From positions 193,018,075 to 193,082,074 of the forward strand of contig NC_081552.1 in NCBI RefSeq assembly GCF_963082655.1: 64,000 nt of DNA, given 5' to 3'. The notes beneath the pieces are model-generated. The model was not told the DNA's origin and ran no database searches. It saw only the letters and a list, made by a program, of their open reading frames with translations. Position 1 is the first letter of the stretch, and each line of letters starts with the position of its first letter. The DNA comes from Stomoxys calcitrans (taxonomy: Eukaryota > Arthropoda > Insecta > Diptera > Muscidae). Of this stretch, positions 10,682 to 21,383 are shown piece by piece. The translations under genes and the position numbers were made by a program.

Positions 10682-10927
10682 ACTACGAGAATATTTTACT
10701 TAACCCATTGTGATATAATTCGCAATTTTATGATCCTATGACTTAAGGATGTAAAGAAGAATTCTTTCACATTTGTATTTGGATCATAATTTTTCGTTTT
10801 TACCATTGCCACGAAAAATTATGATACAAATTCAAATTTGAAAGAATTCTTCTTTACATCCATAATTCATAGGATCATAAAATTGCGAATTATATCACAA
10901 TGGGTTAGGTAAAATGTTCTCGTAGTT
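10682..10927. repeat. Long hairpin: ~116-bp inverted repeat with 13-nt loop
   Basis: The left arm 10682-10797 pairs with the right arm 10811-10927 with only scattered mismatches (for example 'tgacttaagg' against 'ccataattca'). The loop reads 'ttttaccattgcc'. The segment 'taccattgccacga' also lies just outside the left arm at 10645-10658. No coding capacity is visible. It is either a foldback-type transposon remnant or an inverted duplication; if transcribed it would form a long double-stranded hairpin. Confidence 0.85.
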
Positions 10928-11029
10928 GGGTATAAGCAGTACAACTTAATCCTTGGCAAACCAAAGAACGTAGTTTTAGTTCATGTCCACTAACAAGCCA
11001 TCCTTTGGAGCCGGATGAGTTTTGAATAG

Positions 11030-11555
11030 TAAAGGATAATCTTGAAGAGCTATAGGAAAGTTTTTCAAAAAAAAAAAAAAAAAAACACCTATTATTCGGA
11101 AAAATGCATGAACTCTTTATTTTAATCGATAGTACGGTCCTCTAATTTAATGGTTGAAGATTATTTCATGTAAATGTTGACCGTGACTGCGCCTTAAATG
11201 GTCCATCCGCTTAGTCCAATTTCGATGTTGTCTTCCAATGCATCAATTGAAGCTGGCTTGTCTGTATAGACATACGTTTTAAAGGCGTTAAATCGCAAGA
11301 TCGAGGCGACTAATTGAACGAACGAAGCGAACTCGCCTCTCAATAAGTCCATTCTAACGCGTGCTACATGGCAGGCGGCACCGTCTTGTTGAAACTACAT
11401 GTCATGCAAGTCAAGCTCTTGCAATGTTGGATATCATCTCACAGTAGCGCTCTCCATTCACAGTAACGTTACCCTTCGCTCCATCTTCGAAGAAGTACTG
11501 CCCAATGATGCCACCAGCCCATAAACCGCACCAAACTGAAGCTTTTTCTGGATGT
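11030..11555 (-). pseudogene. Tc1/mariner transposase relic with one terminal repeat
   Basis: The low-coordinate end 'taaaggataatcttgaagag' (11030) resembles the terminal repeat 'aaagggtgattttttt' of the related element at 53.15 kb. Reading on the minus strand towards it are a run of 19 T (11067-11085) and a C-terminal coding piece, with earlier pieces for the PASIDALEDNI-like and GGIIGQYFFEDGA-like regions near 11240-11280 and 11490-11530. The catalytic second-Asp region is deleted. The N-terminal half is missing: at about 11555 the sequence switches to LINE-A. Confidence 0.7.
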
Positions 11556-11574
11556 AATGCTTCTTTTTTTCTCA

Positions 11575-12555
11575 ATCAACCAACACGCAGGGGATATCCC
11601 CTATATATGCAGTGCATTGCGTTGGAGATGATAGGAGGGGGAAAGAGGAAGTGGTGTTTATTGACACTTGCTTTGAATTTCTGGATGTCGTAAGTAGCGG
11701 AAAGAACATCCGCCGGTAGTCGATTCCACATACGAACCGTCCTTGCGAAAAAGGAATTCTCTCGGTAGTGCAAGGTCCGATCAGCTGCCCAATCGATTAT
11801 AAACCGTCGCGAGCTTCTAGAAAATCGTGTATTTCTGACAAACAACCTGAAGTCAGGAATCAGAAGATTGATTTCCAAAGAACACACACCATGGAAGAAT
11901 TGATAGAACAGTGCCACACCGCTTAAGAAAGCCCAAGCACTTGAATGCTTCTTTCGACACTTCGAATACATGTTTTAACCAACGGATATCACATTGAATC
12001 TTCATGCCCAGAACATCAAGAGCCTCTGACTGCTTGATATTTAAACCTTCGATAGATATTGACGTTAGTGTAAAGTGTCAGTGAATCGTTTGTGGGACAA
12101 CGAACGGCACTGCGTTTTGCGTTCTGCTCTGTTCATTCAACCCCACTCAGCAATGGCCAGCAAATCCAGGCAGAGTGTTACGTTCATAATCCGTCTCCTG
12201 TCTTCAATCTCTCGAAGACTCGTCCTATGGTCGAATAAAAATGAATGTCAGAGGTTGCTGTCATCTGCGAACGAGTAGATCGGATTCGAAGTCAGACCCA
12301 GTATATCGTCAATGAAAACAAGAAAAAGAGAGGGAGAAGGAACAAAGCCTCGTGGTACTCCTGCGGTCAATTTATATTCGTCAGATGAGAACTCCTCTAC
12401 ATCGAGCAGTACAGGGCATGGAAACTCAACACTGCCTAATGAACAGGGACCCGACGATGGAACCATTACCGATTTTAAAAAGATTAGGGACACGAGGATA
12501 GGCAAAGATCCTAATATAAAAAACATCAGGCAGTGCAGTGACAGGAAAGTCAATG
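11575..12555 (-). pseudogene. LINE-A relic: RT palm and C-terminal part
   Basis: Minus-strand non-LTR reverse transcriptase. The open segment 12248-12553 ends with AGVPRGFVPSPSLFLVFIDD and SFADDSNL, where FADD is the metal-binding motif of the palm. The piece 11576-11971 ends FFARTVRMWNRLPADVL..KFKASVNKH, a C-terminal motif of LINEs without RNase H (CR1/jockey-like). Upstream fingers appear at 13290-13446; the stretch between is replaced by other insertions and about 100 codons are missing. A different LINE family from LINE-B to E. Confidence 0.7.
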
Positions 12556-12689
12556 CAGTCTAAAGAACAGGGAGCAGACGATGAGATCATCACCTACTAC
12601 CAAGATGCCCATCTACCGGGGGACCAATGATGAAGGTTATCCATATAAACCTTAAAATTGTATTAAAGGCAAGGCAACCAGGATGGTTA

Positions 12690-12991
12690 GGTCACGAACA
12701 GTCTTGCAGCGAAGAAGGAGATTGACGCCTTCACTGAGGATGACAAAATCCGCATCGTTTGGGTGCCGGGCCATAGCGAAGTGGGGGGTGTGAAAGGGCA
12801 GACAATTTGGCGATCAAGGCCAGAGGTCTGCCGTCCATAAACGTGGTTAACCCGAAGCCTTTCGGGTTGACGCAGTCCGAGTTGAGGGCGTGAGCGACGA
12901 CTGCGCACGCAACCCTATGGAACAGCGAAACGGTCGGTAGAACGGCGAAAATCCTATGGGGGATCCAGATCGCATGAAGTAATTCCCAAAA
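12690..12991 (+). pseudogene. LINE-B RNase H relic
   Basis: Plus-strand RNase H C-terminal part: IRIVWVPGHSEV (about 12748-12783), a one-base frameshift, then ERADNLAIKARGLPSINV and NPKPFGLTQSELRA followed by a TGA near 12890. The conserved His of WVPGHSG is kept. The same family continues more fully at 17425-17990. The sequence stops where a SINE begins at 12992. Confidence 0.75.
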
Positions 12992-13280
12992 GGAGGCCAC
13001 CGTAACTGAACGCCTGGCTTCAAATCCTGGCGAGACCATAAAAAAAATCTCAGTGGTGGTTTTCCCCACCTAATGCTGGTAACATTTATGAGGTACTATG
13101 CCATGTAAAATTTCTCTCCAAAGAGGTGACGCACTGCGGCTCGCCGTTCGGACTCGGCTATAAAAAGGAGGCCCCTTATCATTGAGCTTAAGTTTTGAAT
13201 CGGACTGCACTCATTGATATGTGAGAAGTTTGCCCCTGTTCCTTAGTGGAATGTTCAAGGGCAAAATTTGCATTTGCATA
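12992..13280 (+). mobile_element. tRNA-derived SINE lacking the A box
   Basis: It starts 'ggaggccaccgtaactgaac': about 30 bp of the tRNA-like head including the A box is missing, while the B box survives in altered form ('ggcttcaaatcc'). The rest is collinear with the other copies: 'tggttttccccacctaatgc', 'aggccccttatcattgagct', and the tail 'aaaatttgcatttgcat'. Inserted at the end of the LINE-B piece. No clear target-site duplication was seen. Confidence 0.85.
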
Positions 13281-13289
13281 ACGCTATTA

Positions 13290-13446
13290 GTCGGTAATTC
13301 GCAGGATCGGTTGCCTCACCCTTCTTGGGGATAGGCTGCACGTTCGCAGTCTTCCAACGCGCCGGGAAAACACCCGCACGGTATTCAAGGTTGAAAAGAT
13401 TGCGTAAAGGACGAGCGAGCGTCGAAGAACACTTGCATAACAACAC
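13290..13446 (-). pseudogene. LINE-A reverse transcriptase fingers fragment
   Basis: The minus-strand translation contains FNLEYRAGVFPARWKTANVQ followed by PIPKKGEATDPANYRLIAL, the conserved 'P..KKG...NYRPI' entry to non-LTR reverse transcriptases. It is probably the upstream part of the LINE-A relic at 11575-12555, separated by LINE-B and the SINE; that link is inferred from orientation and order. Confidence 0.7.
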
Positions 13447-13489
13447 TTGCCACGGGATTTAGTTACGTTGGGATCTGCGGCATTAAATG

Positions 13490-13740
13490 AAAAATTTTTA
13501 AGAGTAGAATATCAATCTGATTGACTTCGGCAGAACGTTTGTTCCAATAATTGAACTCAGAATAGATTTTCAGCGACTAGATCTTTTGCGCTCCTGCAAT
13601 TTCGGACACCTAGTTTCTCTACTTGAACTTTCTATCGAAGTTTTGGTCTTCCCCTTTTGCGTAAACTACAATGCTCAGTTGCAAAGGTTTTCTTCACTGG
13701 ATTATCTTCTTTATTCATTCTGACATCAAATACTATCAAA
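13490..13740 (-). pseudogene. RTE-like LINE C-terminal fragment
   Basis: The minus-strand translation in shifting frames gives VRMNKED..VKKTFATEHCSLRKRGRPK, then VEKLGVRNCRSAKDLVAEN. This is the basic C-terminal tail seen more completely in the copies at 42.1 and 52.6 kb. Only about 80 codons remain. Confidence 0.6.
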
Positions 13741-13744
13741 ATTT

Positions 13745-14534
13745 CAATAAAATTTTCTTCAAAACAGAACTTGAATGAAAAAAAAAAAAGTATTAAATTC
13801 CATTAAATTCCCATAGTCCATTTTTCTCGTTTGGGAGCCCTACATACATCAGATGTATAATAATCGGATATTTCTATTATCACAAACAAAGCAATGAGAC
13901 AATTGATGTTTTGAACAGCTAGTATATCAAAGATAAGTAAAGTAAACAAAACAAAAATTTTGTTTATAAATGTACACAATGTTAATTTTTTCTGTAAACA
14001 ATTTTTAACCCTTAACATATGTTGCTGTGTTGCCCCTAGTTTTTTTTTTCTAAATTTCAATTTACTCTACCATATGCAAAAATATGTATGAACACATTAT
14101 CATTATAATTAAGATATCAGCCGATGTGCAGATACAAGATTTAATTGATTTGTATGTTTATGAATATGTGACGTTAATCTTTTTTTAATTAATTTGTATA
14201 TGTATAGTATTTTACATAAAAGTTGCATTAAATTAAATTCAATACCAATTGTTAGTTTGTATACGCATTGTGTTAATGGTTTTTTTTGTAAAAGGCTTAA
14301 TAATGATTATAACAGATATTAAAATAATTAAGAACAGAGGTGTATTAGCCTGAAAATAGGCAATACAAAGTACGCATATGTTAAATTGAAAATATGCCTG
14401 ATAATATGCAATGAAAACTAGTAATATGTTAAGCTGTACTGCACAGTGGGAGAAAACCAAAAAAAAAAAAAAAAAAATTGGTAAAAAATGAGTACATGTG
14501 AGAATGAGTAGAGATATCTCCGTTCTCACACGGT
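13745..14534. other. AT-rich non-repetitive stretch
   Basis: Nothing recognisable. It contains A/T homopolymers (14039-14051; about 14459-14477) and small minus-strand frames without family signature. Confidence 0.45.
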
Positions 14535-16362
14535 ATTTTTTATACCCTCCACCATAGGAGGGGGGTATAGTAATTTCCTCATTGTGTTTGTAACTACTCG
14601 AAATATTCGTCTGAGGCCCCATAAAGTATATATATTCTTGATCGTCGTGACATTTTAAGTCGAACTAGCCGTGTCCGTCCGTCTGTCTGTCGAAAGCACG
14701 CTAACTTTCGAAGGAGTAAAGCTAGCCGCTTGAAATTTTGCACAAATACTTCCTATTAGTGTAGGTAGGTTCGGATTGTAAATGGACCATATCGGTCCAT
14801 GTTTTGATAGAGCTGTCAAATAAACCGATCTTGGGTCTTGAGTCTTTAGAGGGCGCAATTCTGGTCCGATTTGACTGAAATTTTGCACATGGTGTTTTGG
14901 TATCACCTCCAACAACTGCAACTAAGTATGGTATAAATCGGTGCATGTTGTGATATAGTTGCCATATAAACCGATCTTGGGTCTTGACTTCTTGAGCCTC
15001 TAGAGTGCGCAGTTCTTATCCGATTGGAATGAAATTTTACACAACGTGTTTTGTTATGATATCCAACAACTATGCCAAGTATGGTTCAAATCGGTTTAAA
15101 ACCTGATATAGCTGTCATATAAACATATCTGGGGACTTGACTTCTTTAGCTTCTAGAGGGCGCAATTCCTATCCGATATGGCTGAAATTTTGCATGACCT
15201 ATTTTATTCTTACTTTCAACAACTGTGTCAAATAAGGTTCAAATCGGTTCATAACCTGACATAGCTGCCATATAAACCGATCTGGGATCTTGACTTCTTA
15301 AACCTCTAGGTGTCGCAATTATTATCCGATTTGCCTGAAATTTTGTACACGGATCCTCTCATGATCCATATACGTGTTTATTATGGTCAGAATCGGTCTA
15401 TAGCCTGATGCAACTCCCATATCGGACTATATCTTGATATAGGCCCCATATAGACCGATCTGCCGATTTAGGTTCTTAGGCCCATAAAAGCCACATTCAT
15501 TATCCGATTTTGCTGAAATTTGGAACAGTGAGTTGTGTTAAGCCAGTCGATATATAGACCGATCTCCCGATTTAAGGTCTTGGGCCTATAATAGGCGCAT
15601 TTATTGTCAGATTCTCGATTTAAGGTTTTGACTCATAAAAGGCGCATTTATTTGTCCGATGTCGCCGAAATTTGGGACAGTGAGTTGTGTTAGGCCCCTC
15701 GACATTCTTTTGCAATTTGGTCTAGATCGGTCTAGATTCGGATATAGCTGCCATATAGACCGATCTGACGATTTAAGGTATTTGGCCCATGAATGGCTCA
15801 TTAATTATCGGATTTCGCCGAAATTTGGGACAGATCAGTTCAGATTTGGATATAGCTGTCATATAGACCGATCTATCGATTTAAGGTCTTGGGCCCATAA
15901 ATGGGGCATTTATTGTCCGATTTCGCCGAAATTGAGGACAGTGAGTTGTGTTAGGCCCTTCGACATCCTTCTTCGGTATGGCCCAGATCGGTTCAGATTT
16001 CGATATAGATGCCATATATACCGATCTCTCGATTTAAAGTCTTGGCTCCATAAAAAGAGCATTTATAATCCGATTTCGTTGAAATTTGACACAGTGACTT
16101 TTGTTAGGCTTTCGGACATCCGTGTCGTATATGGGTCAGATCAGCCTATATTTGGATGTAACTACCATAAAGTCCATAATTATGTGCTACTAGTTAGACC
16201 ACTCAATGTCCATGCCAAATTTAGTTAAAATCGGACCATATTTCTATGTAGCTGCTATAAGGGGCATACATTATTCGTTTTTCACCGGACTAATACGAAA
16301 GGTGGTTTATATACATACTCGAGGTAGTGGGTATCCAAAGTTCGCCCGGCAAAACTTAACGA
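14535..16362 (+). mobile_element. Composite DINE-1-like element: family 1 then family 2 monomers
   Basis: It starts with a good 5' head (14538: TATACCCTCCACCAT; 'ccataaagtatatatattct' near 14618; 'ccgtccgtctgtctgtcg' near 14675). Five family 1 monomers follow (14740-15400). At about 15370-15440 the array switches to family 2 monomers ('gggacagtgagttgtgttag' at 15677; further units to 16260). It ends with the family-2-type terminus 'gaggtagtgggtatccaaag' and a degraded hairpin at 16339-16360. The 189-codon frame at 15659-16228 is monomer read-through. Confidence 0.8.
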
Positions 16363-16389
16363 TCTAAAGAACTGCTGCTGTAAATGCAA

Positions 16390-16790
16390 ATTTAGAGCAG
16401 TTGTTGTTGTTTCAGCCACATTTTCCTGTGGAGGTGGCGATCCTCATCAAGCTCCTCTAGGTGAGCAAGCTCGTTCCGGTCCAAAGGACCGATCGCCGTG
16501 GGAACAGGTTGGCCATTGGTTATTTAATGGCGGCAATAACTCGCCTTGTCATACCGAGAATCTTAGGCACTCAGTATTTGTGCGAGAGCCAGTGCCGCCC
16601 GGCCTTTCACTGAGACACTTCGCTCGATACTGCTGATTGTCCGCGACTGCCGTTGCAGCTACTCTGAATGGAGCATTCCACTATCCGCAACCTGGTGACC
16701 CGTTAGCTCGCGGCTAAGCTTCTTGTGACAACAATGGACAAAATCGGAGTTGAATGTTCCAGCCTGTTCAGTGCTCACAGCTAACCCGTG
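16390..16790 (-). mobile_element. 3' untranslated end of a LINE with CAA-type tail
   Basis: Read on the minus strand it ends 'gatcgccacctccacagg', 'aaaatgtggctgaaac' and then (AAC)n near 16397-16410. The block around 'gatcggtcctttggaccgga' recurs in LINE-D at 27310-27380, where it follows RNase H coding sequence, so this is the 3' end of a related LINE. The upper boundary is uncertain. Confidence 0.6.
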
Positions 16791-16869
16791 CCGTGCAGTG
16801 ATAGTAATAGTGTGCGTAATTTTCCAAGCCCATGGACTTATGTTCAATAGTGTGTGTGCCACTAATTTA

Positions 16870-17424
16870 GGGTCATTTGTTTACTAAACAAATTGAGGAA
16901 AGACCTACATGAGACATTATGAGAATACAAGTGTTAAATTCAGTTAGGAAGTTCACGGAAAATGTCATATGACTTATTGGTCGTTTAAATTTTATAAACA
17001 ACTTTATCGATTTGTTCGTTACTGAAACTTTAAATTTATATAATCAGTAAAAAAAAACTTAGTTCGATAATGTTATCTTAAATGGCCATTGCGTTGTTAT
17101 CATGCCTTAATGCCTTTCAAAATATGATGCTTACCGCAAATTTATTTTTTGCATATCGTTGGCTCATTCATTTCTACATTTTTCAAGTATAGCTAATTTA
17201 AATAATGTATTTCTATGTAAAATCTCCCCTAAATGTATGCTTTCAGGTTCAGCAATGATGTGTAGTTTTAGGGTAAAATACAATGCATACCATTAGGCTG
17301 CATAGTATTTGATAAGTAGAGTGTAGCCTAAAGTAGGGTGAAAAACGTCTACCTGAAACCTGTTTGCCATTTGCAAATGTGGTCAGGCAGCAGTATATAT
17401 AACTAAAACATACTTTAATTAATT
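16870..17424. other. AT-rich non-repetitive stretch
   Basis: No gene or transposon signature is visible. The sequence is AT-rich and without long open frames. Confidence 0.45.
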
Positions 17425-17990
17425 GTTTGGGTAAAGTAAGGCGAAGGGGAAATAAAGAGCTAACCATTTGGTAGTGAAGACCAGAGGACTGCCGTCCATA
17501 GATAAGCTTGGATAATCTGAAGCCTTTCGGGGTGACGCAGTCCGAATAAAGAAGAAAAGCGAAACTGTTGGTAAGACGACGAAAATCCCATGGGGACATC
17601 CGGATCGTGAGAAGACGAGACTATTACTGACACGAAGTAAGAAGGAGGTCAGTATAGCTTTGGTTATCAAAGCGGGATACATAGAACTACGACTTCACTT
17701 ATGCAGAATAAGTGCGGCAAGTGATAACATGTGTATGGTATGTGGGGAAGATGATGGGACGTTGGAGGATTTCCCATGTCATTACACGGCTTTCGCGGCC
17801 AACAGACATCGGCTCCTACTAAGGGAATAGGTATGGAAAATATTTAAGGATTTTGTTCGCAGCACGAAATATCTGACTTGGAAATTTTCAAAGTTATGTT
17901 TCAGTATTTGGAGCGCACAACAAGCCAAGTTGAAAAGATAGTGGGGGTATTAATCCGACCCATGCTACTATGGACATACACCTAAGCCGG
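17425..17990 (+). pseudogene. LINE-B relic: RNase H end and C-terminus
   Basis: Plus-strand pieces in several frames: ARGLPSIDKL and PFGVTQSE (about 17480-17545), KTRLLLTRSKKEVSIALVI (17613-17670), then ELRLHLCRISAASDNMCMVC and GEDDGTLEDFPCHYTAFAAN, a C-terminal Cys/His knuckle following RNase H in I/LOA-like LINEs. The final piece FQYLERTTSQVEKIVG (17896-17945) precedes a 3' untranslated part. It overlaps in content with the LINE-B piece at 12.7 kb, so these are two separate copies. Confidence 0.72.
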
Positions 17991-18019
17991 TAATAGGCTT
18001 GTTGTGCGCTCTAAATACT
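17903..18019. repeat. 24-bp inverted repeat at the LINE-B 3' end
   Basis: 17903-17926 (starting 'agtatttggagcgcacaaca') pairs with 17996-18019 with a single mismatch, spaced by 69 nt. The left arm lies in LINE-B coding sequence; the right arm lies just beyond the 3' end, next to LINE-C. Confidence 0.8.
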
Positions 18020-18049
18020 AAACAGTAACCTTTCGTCTGCTGTTTCAGA

Positions 18050-20555
18050 CAATTTGGGCCGGCACCCTAACGATGCCAATCATCTTACCGTTCAGGTTGT
18101 TATTGCCCTAATGGCCAGTTTACTGTTTGTGAAGATGTGCACACTTGACGTCCTCGCGTTAACACTACCCCACCCCACGCATACCGTGATCGCCCGGATC
18201 TACGCCTACAAGATCGTATTATGGTCTGGCAGTCTGAAACATATCTTAGTTCCTGGGTTCTCAGTGTAGACCCTCAGGCCCACTCTCCCCTCTTGCTTTG
18301 ACCCATCAATGTAACATGAACTTCCCGATGCCAATACCAGACTGTGCCGTTGGTAGCAGTGCCTCGTACTCAATCTCAAATGTCGTTTCAGGTATTCGAT
18401 CGGAAACCTCTTCCATTCGTTCCAGGTTTCTACCCTTGCCTCGTTTAAACAGCGATGATATGAACTGCTGCTCATACTTCTACCCATTCTCCCATCGCCT
18501 TAAGTCTCATAGCCGCAGTGGCTGCCTTACACTTAATCTTTATGCATATGGGTCGAATATCTTGAATAGTCTCCAGTGCCCTAATGAGCGTGGTCCTCAT
18601 CGCTCCGCCTATGCAAAGACAATATGTTCTCTGAATTTTTTGTCTTATCCTCACGTTGCGTTTTTTTCCATCTCAGTCCACCAAGCTACTGAGGCGTAAG
18701 TAAGCATAGGTCTAGTCACGATCCTGTAGAGCTAGTGTAGTATGCTCGAATTCAGGCCCCATTTCAAGCCTACAGTGCATCTACATAGTGCCCAACATAT
18801 GTGAGCCTTCTCGGTATGCTCCTGAATGTGACACTTCCAAATCATGTTCAAGTTCACTCCTTAGTATTTGACCTTGTCAGGTTATTGAGGGAACGTGGTG
18901 TATCAAATTGGCCCACCCTCGTCTTCGTCGTCAAGAGGCAGATTGCAGTCATCTCTGGGTTAACATTGGCCTAATGGTCAGTTTACTGTGCGTAAAGATG
19001 TTCACACTCGATGTCCTTGCGTCAACACTAGACCACCTGACGTGATCGCTAGGATCTCCGCATGCAGGACCGTCTTTTGGTCAGGCAGTCGCAAACAGAT
19101 CTCAGTGCCTGGGTTCGCAATGTAGACCCCAGGTCAAGTTTCCCTATCCCCAATCCATTCTCACATCGTCTTAACTCTCATAGCTGCAGTGGGTGTCTCA
19201 CACTATATCTGTATGTCTATGGGTCGAATAACTAGAATAGTCTCCAGTGCCTTAGTTGAAGTGGTCCTCTTCGCTTCACCTATAACAAGACAACATGTTC
19301 TCTGAATCAGTTGTATTATCCTTACGTTGCATTTTTTCTCCATCGCAGTCCACCAAACTACTGAGGCGTAAGTAAGTATTGGTCTAGTCAAGCTCATGTA
19401 GACCTATCCTCGTATTCAGGCCCCATTTCAAGTCTACAGCCCGTCTAAATAGTGCCCAACATTTGTGAGCCTTCTCAGTACGCTTCTGAATGTGAAACTT
19501 CCAATTCAGTTCCCTGTTCAAGTTCACTCCTTAGTATTTGACCTTGTCAGGTATGGAAATCGCTCTATTGAGGAGGCCACTGTAGCGCAGAGGTTAGCAA
19601 GTCCGCCCATGACGCTGAACGCCAGGGTTCGAATTCTGGCGAGAACATCAGAGAAAAAATTTTCGGGGGTGGTTATCTCCTCTTCGTGCTGGATACATTT
19701 TTGAGGTACTTTTCCATGTAAAAACTTCCCCCAAGGTCCTTTATTATAGAGCATAAATTTGAGTCATTGATATGTAAGAAGTTTGCCTATATTCCTTAAT
19801 GTAATGTTCATGGGCAAATTTGCATTTTTTCTATTAAGGAAACGTGGTGTGTCATATTGGTCCACCTTAGCCTTCCTGGTGAACAGTCAGATTTCAGGCT
19901 TCTCTGGGTTAAAATTGAGACGCCTAGGATTGGCCCAGTCGTATACCATCTGCAAGATCCTGTGGCCCTTCTGCATAGCTGATTTGGATCCTTACCCCTT
20001 AGAAGTAATATAAGATTTTCGCAGACAGGTTCAAATTCCTCCTCATTCAGCATCCGTAATAGGTTATTGATGATGGTTATCCATAAGGCTTGGGAAAAAA
20101 TGCCCTACTTTGGTCTGTGCCACTTTCTCCCTTATATTTATGTCATGGGACCCACAATTTATACACCTGTTCCTTAGCATTTATCCAGTCTCTAAGAACC
20201 CGGTCCACCAGGTACTGGTCTAAGGATTGGCTCAGTGTTTCAGTCCGCACCTAGTTAAAAGACCCCACGTTGTCGATGCATACCGCCAATGTATACGTCT
20301 TGCCATCGAAGGATTCTTCTATTTTAGGCACAACTTCGTGCAGGGCAGTCTCCACCGACCTTCCCTTGACATAGGCATGATGTTTGTATTTGAGCAATTC
20401 GTTGGATGTCCTACTCTTTATCATGGTATCCACAATACGTTCCATGGTTTTGAGTGGAATGGACGAAAGGCTTATAGGTCTGTAGGCTTTTGGTGTTGCA
20501 TATCTTGCCTACTGCCAGGCGTTCGGAGTATAAGCAAGTCCTAGCCAAAAATTTA
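18050..20555 (-). pseudogene. LINE-C relic: RT to RNase H, partly duplicated
   Basis: Minus strand, 5' to 3': RT pieces KICNTKSLQTYKPF (near 20500), MERIVDTMIKSRTSNELLKY and GRSVETALHEVVPKIEESF (20251-20445), NLILLLRGKDPNQLC (19808-20053), then LTRPILTYASVVWWTAMEKK and a TKALETILVIRPIDIQI segment (19203-19397). A second copy of the 3' half follows at 18050-18960 with IRALETIQDIRPI and the RNase H start CYIDGSKQEG near 18300. Block 18970 onward repeats the block from 18107 (offset about 863 bp) with deletions. A SINE interrupts it at 19573-19829. No active frame survives. Confidence 0.75.
19573..19829 (+). mobile_element. tRNA-derived SINE with clear A and B boxes
   Basis: The A box TAGCGCAGAGG (19583-19593) and B box GGTTCGAATTC (19626-19636) have tRNA-like spacing. 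The body is shortened relative to other copies (it lacks the 'aggccccttatcattgagct' part). The flanks 'tctattgagg' and 'tctattaagg' form an imperfect target-site duplication; removing the SINE restores LINE-C sequence as seen at 18880-18910. Confidence 0.88.
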
Positions 20556-20573
20556 TGTAGCAGCCCTCGTATA

Positions 20574-20669
20574 CACACTTTATAGGAACCGAAATGGATA
20601 TTTCGATGTGTTGCAAACAAAATGACAAAATGAATATACCCCCATCCTTTAGTGGTGGGTATAAAAATA
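20574..20669 (-). mobile_element. DINE-1-like 5' head fragment
   Basis: Reversed head only: 'gaaatggatatttcgatgtg', 'ttgcaaacaaaatgacaaaa', 'cccccatcctttagtggtgg', 'gtataaaaat'. It resembles the head at 2465-2556. No monomers follow; it sits between two LINE relics. Confidence 0.75.
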
Positions 20670-20799
20670 CTGTCTCACTGCACCTGATAGAGCGGAGTGG
20701 CGCTACTATGTCGCTTATATTACAGGATACAACTCAGATGGGCGTACTTCTCGGACAGCCTTTTGATTTCTGCATAATGTATTTCCGAATTCAAAGGCG

Positions 20800-21140
20800 C
20801 CTTTGACATTCACTGATCGCTCAACGAGATAGCTGAAGACTTTACACTTCACCTATTGTAGAGTATACGAGTTGCCTAGGCTAGCCTCTAGTGTCACGGA
20901 ACAGCGAAGGGCAACAATTTACAGATACTCACGAATTGGAGACGTTGAATGCTCCAAGATAATGTGGCCCAATCGAACTTGAAGAGTTCTAGGCTAGAAG
21001 ACTTACTTATCGTGTCCTTCATATCCGGTCACTGTCTGATTGGAAATCATGCTGTTAGATTAAAATGGTCAAGTAAAGAGTTTTGCAGAAGCTGTGAGGT
21101 AGTCAGAAAGGGAGAAAAAAATATAGTAACATCTACCACT
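20800..21140 (+). pseudogene. LINE-E C-terminal fragment
   Basis: The plus-strand translation contains ISGHCLIGNHAVRLKWSSKE and FCRSCE (20949-21164), the same C-terminal block as at 6.4-6.6 kb and 59.0 kb, preceded by RSLNEIAED near 20815. Stops and frameshifts interrupt it. Confidence 0.7.
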
Positions 21141-21166
21141 ACGGGATTTGCTAAATATATTTAAGC

Positions 21167-21383
21167 ACTCTACATGCCCCTAACTAGTAAGTACAGTGTA
21201 GAGCAGTGTATTTAGTTCAAATGGGGCTCTTTAAGCTTACTTTCCCCTCAAGAATTGTTAGGTATGTTGGTTCAGAACGAGGAAGATGAGTTTCCAGGTC
21301 TCTTATGGCGTTTTGGAGGGAAAAAAACCTAGAGAGTCCAGTTGCTCTACACTGTACTCACTAGTTATGGGTATGTAGAGTAC
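21167..21383. mobile_element. Short element with ~40-bp terminal inverted repeats
   Basis: The left arm (21167-21206, starting 'actctacatgcccctaacta') is the inverse of the right arm (21342-21382, ending 'gttatgggtatgtagagta') with a few mismatches. The total is about 215 bp with no coding capacity, matching a MITE. A target-site duplication is not obvious and the superfamily is unknown to me. Confidence 0.65.

Noticed and set aside
15659..16228. 189-codon open frame, the second-longest in the window
   Set aside because: It is an in-frame translation of family 2 monomers (51-codon period). The same family is open on the opposite strand elsewhere, and no protein family is recognisable.
19573..19650. 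tRNA gene
   Set aside because: A and B boxes are present, but the cloverleaf arms do not pair well, the unit continues into a shared ~200-bp body and tail, and it is repeated with target duplications. It is a SINE head.
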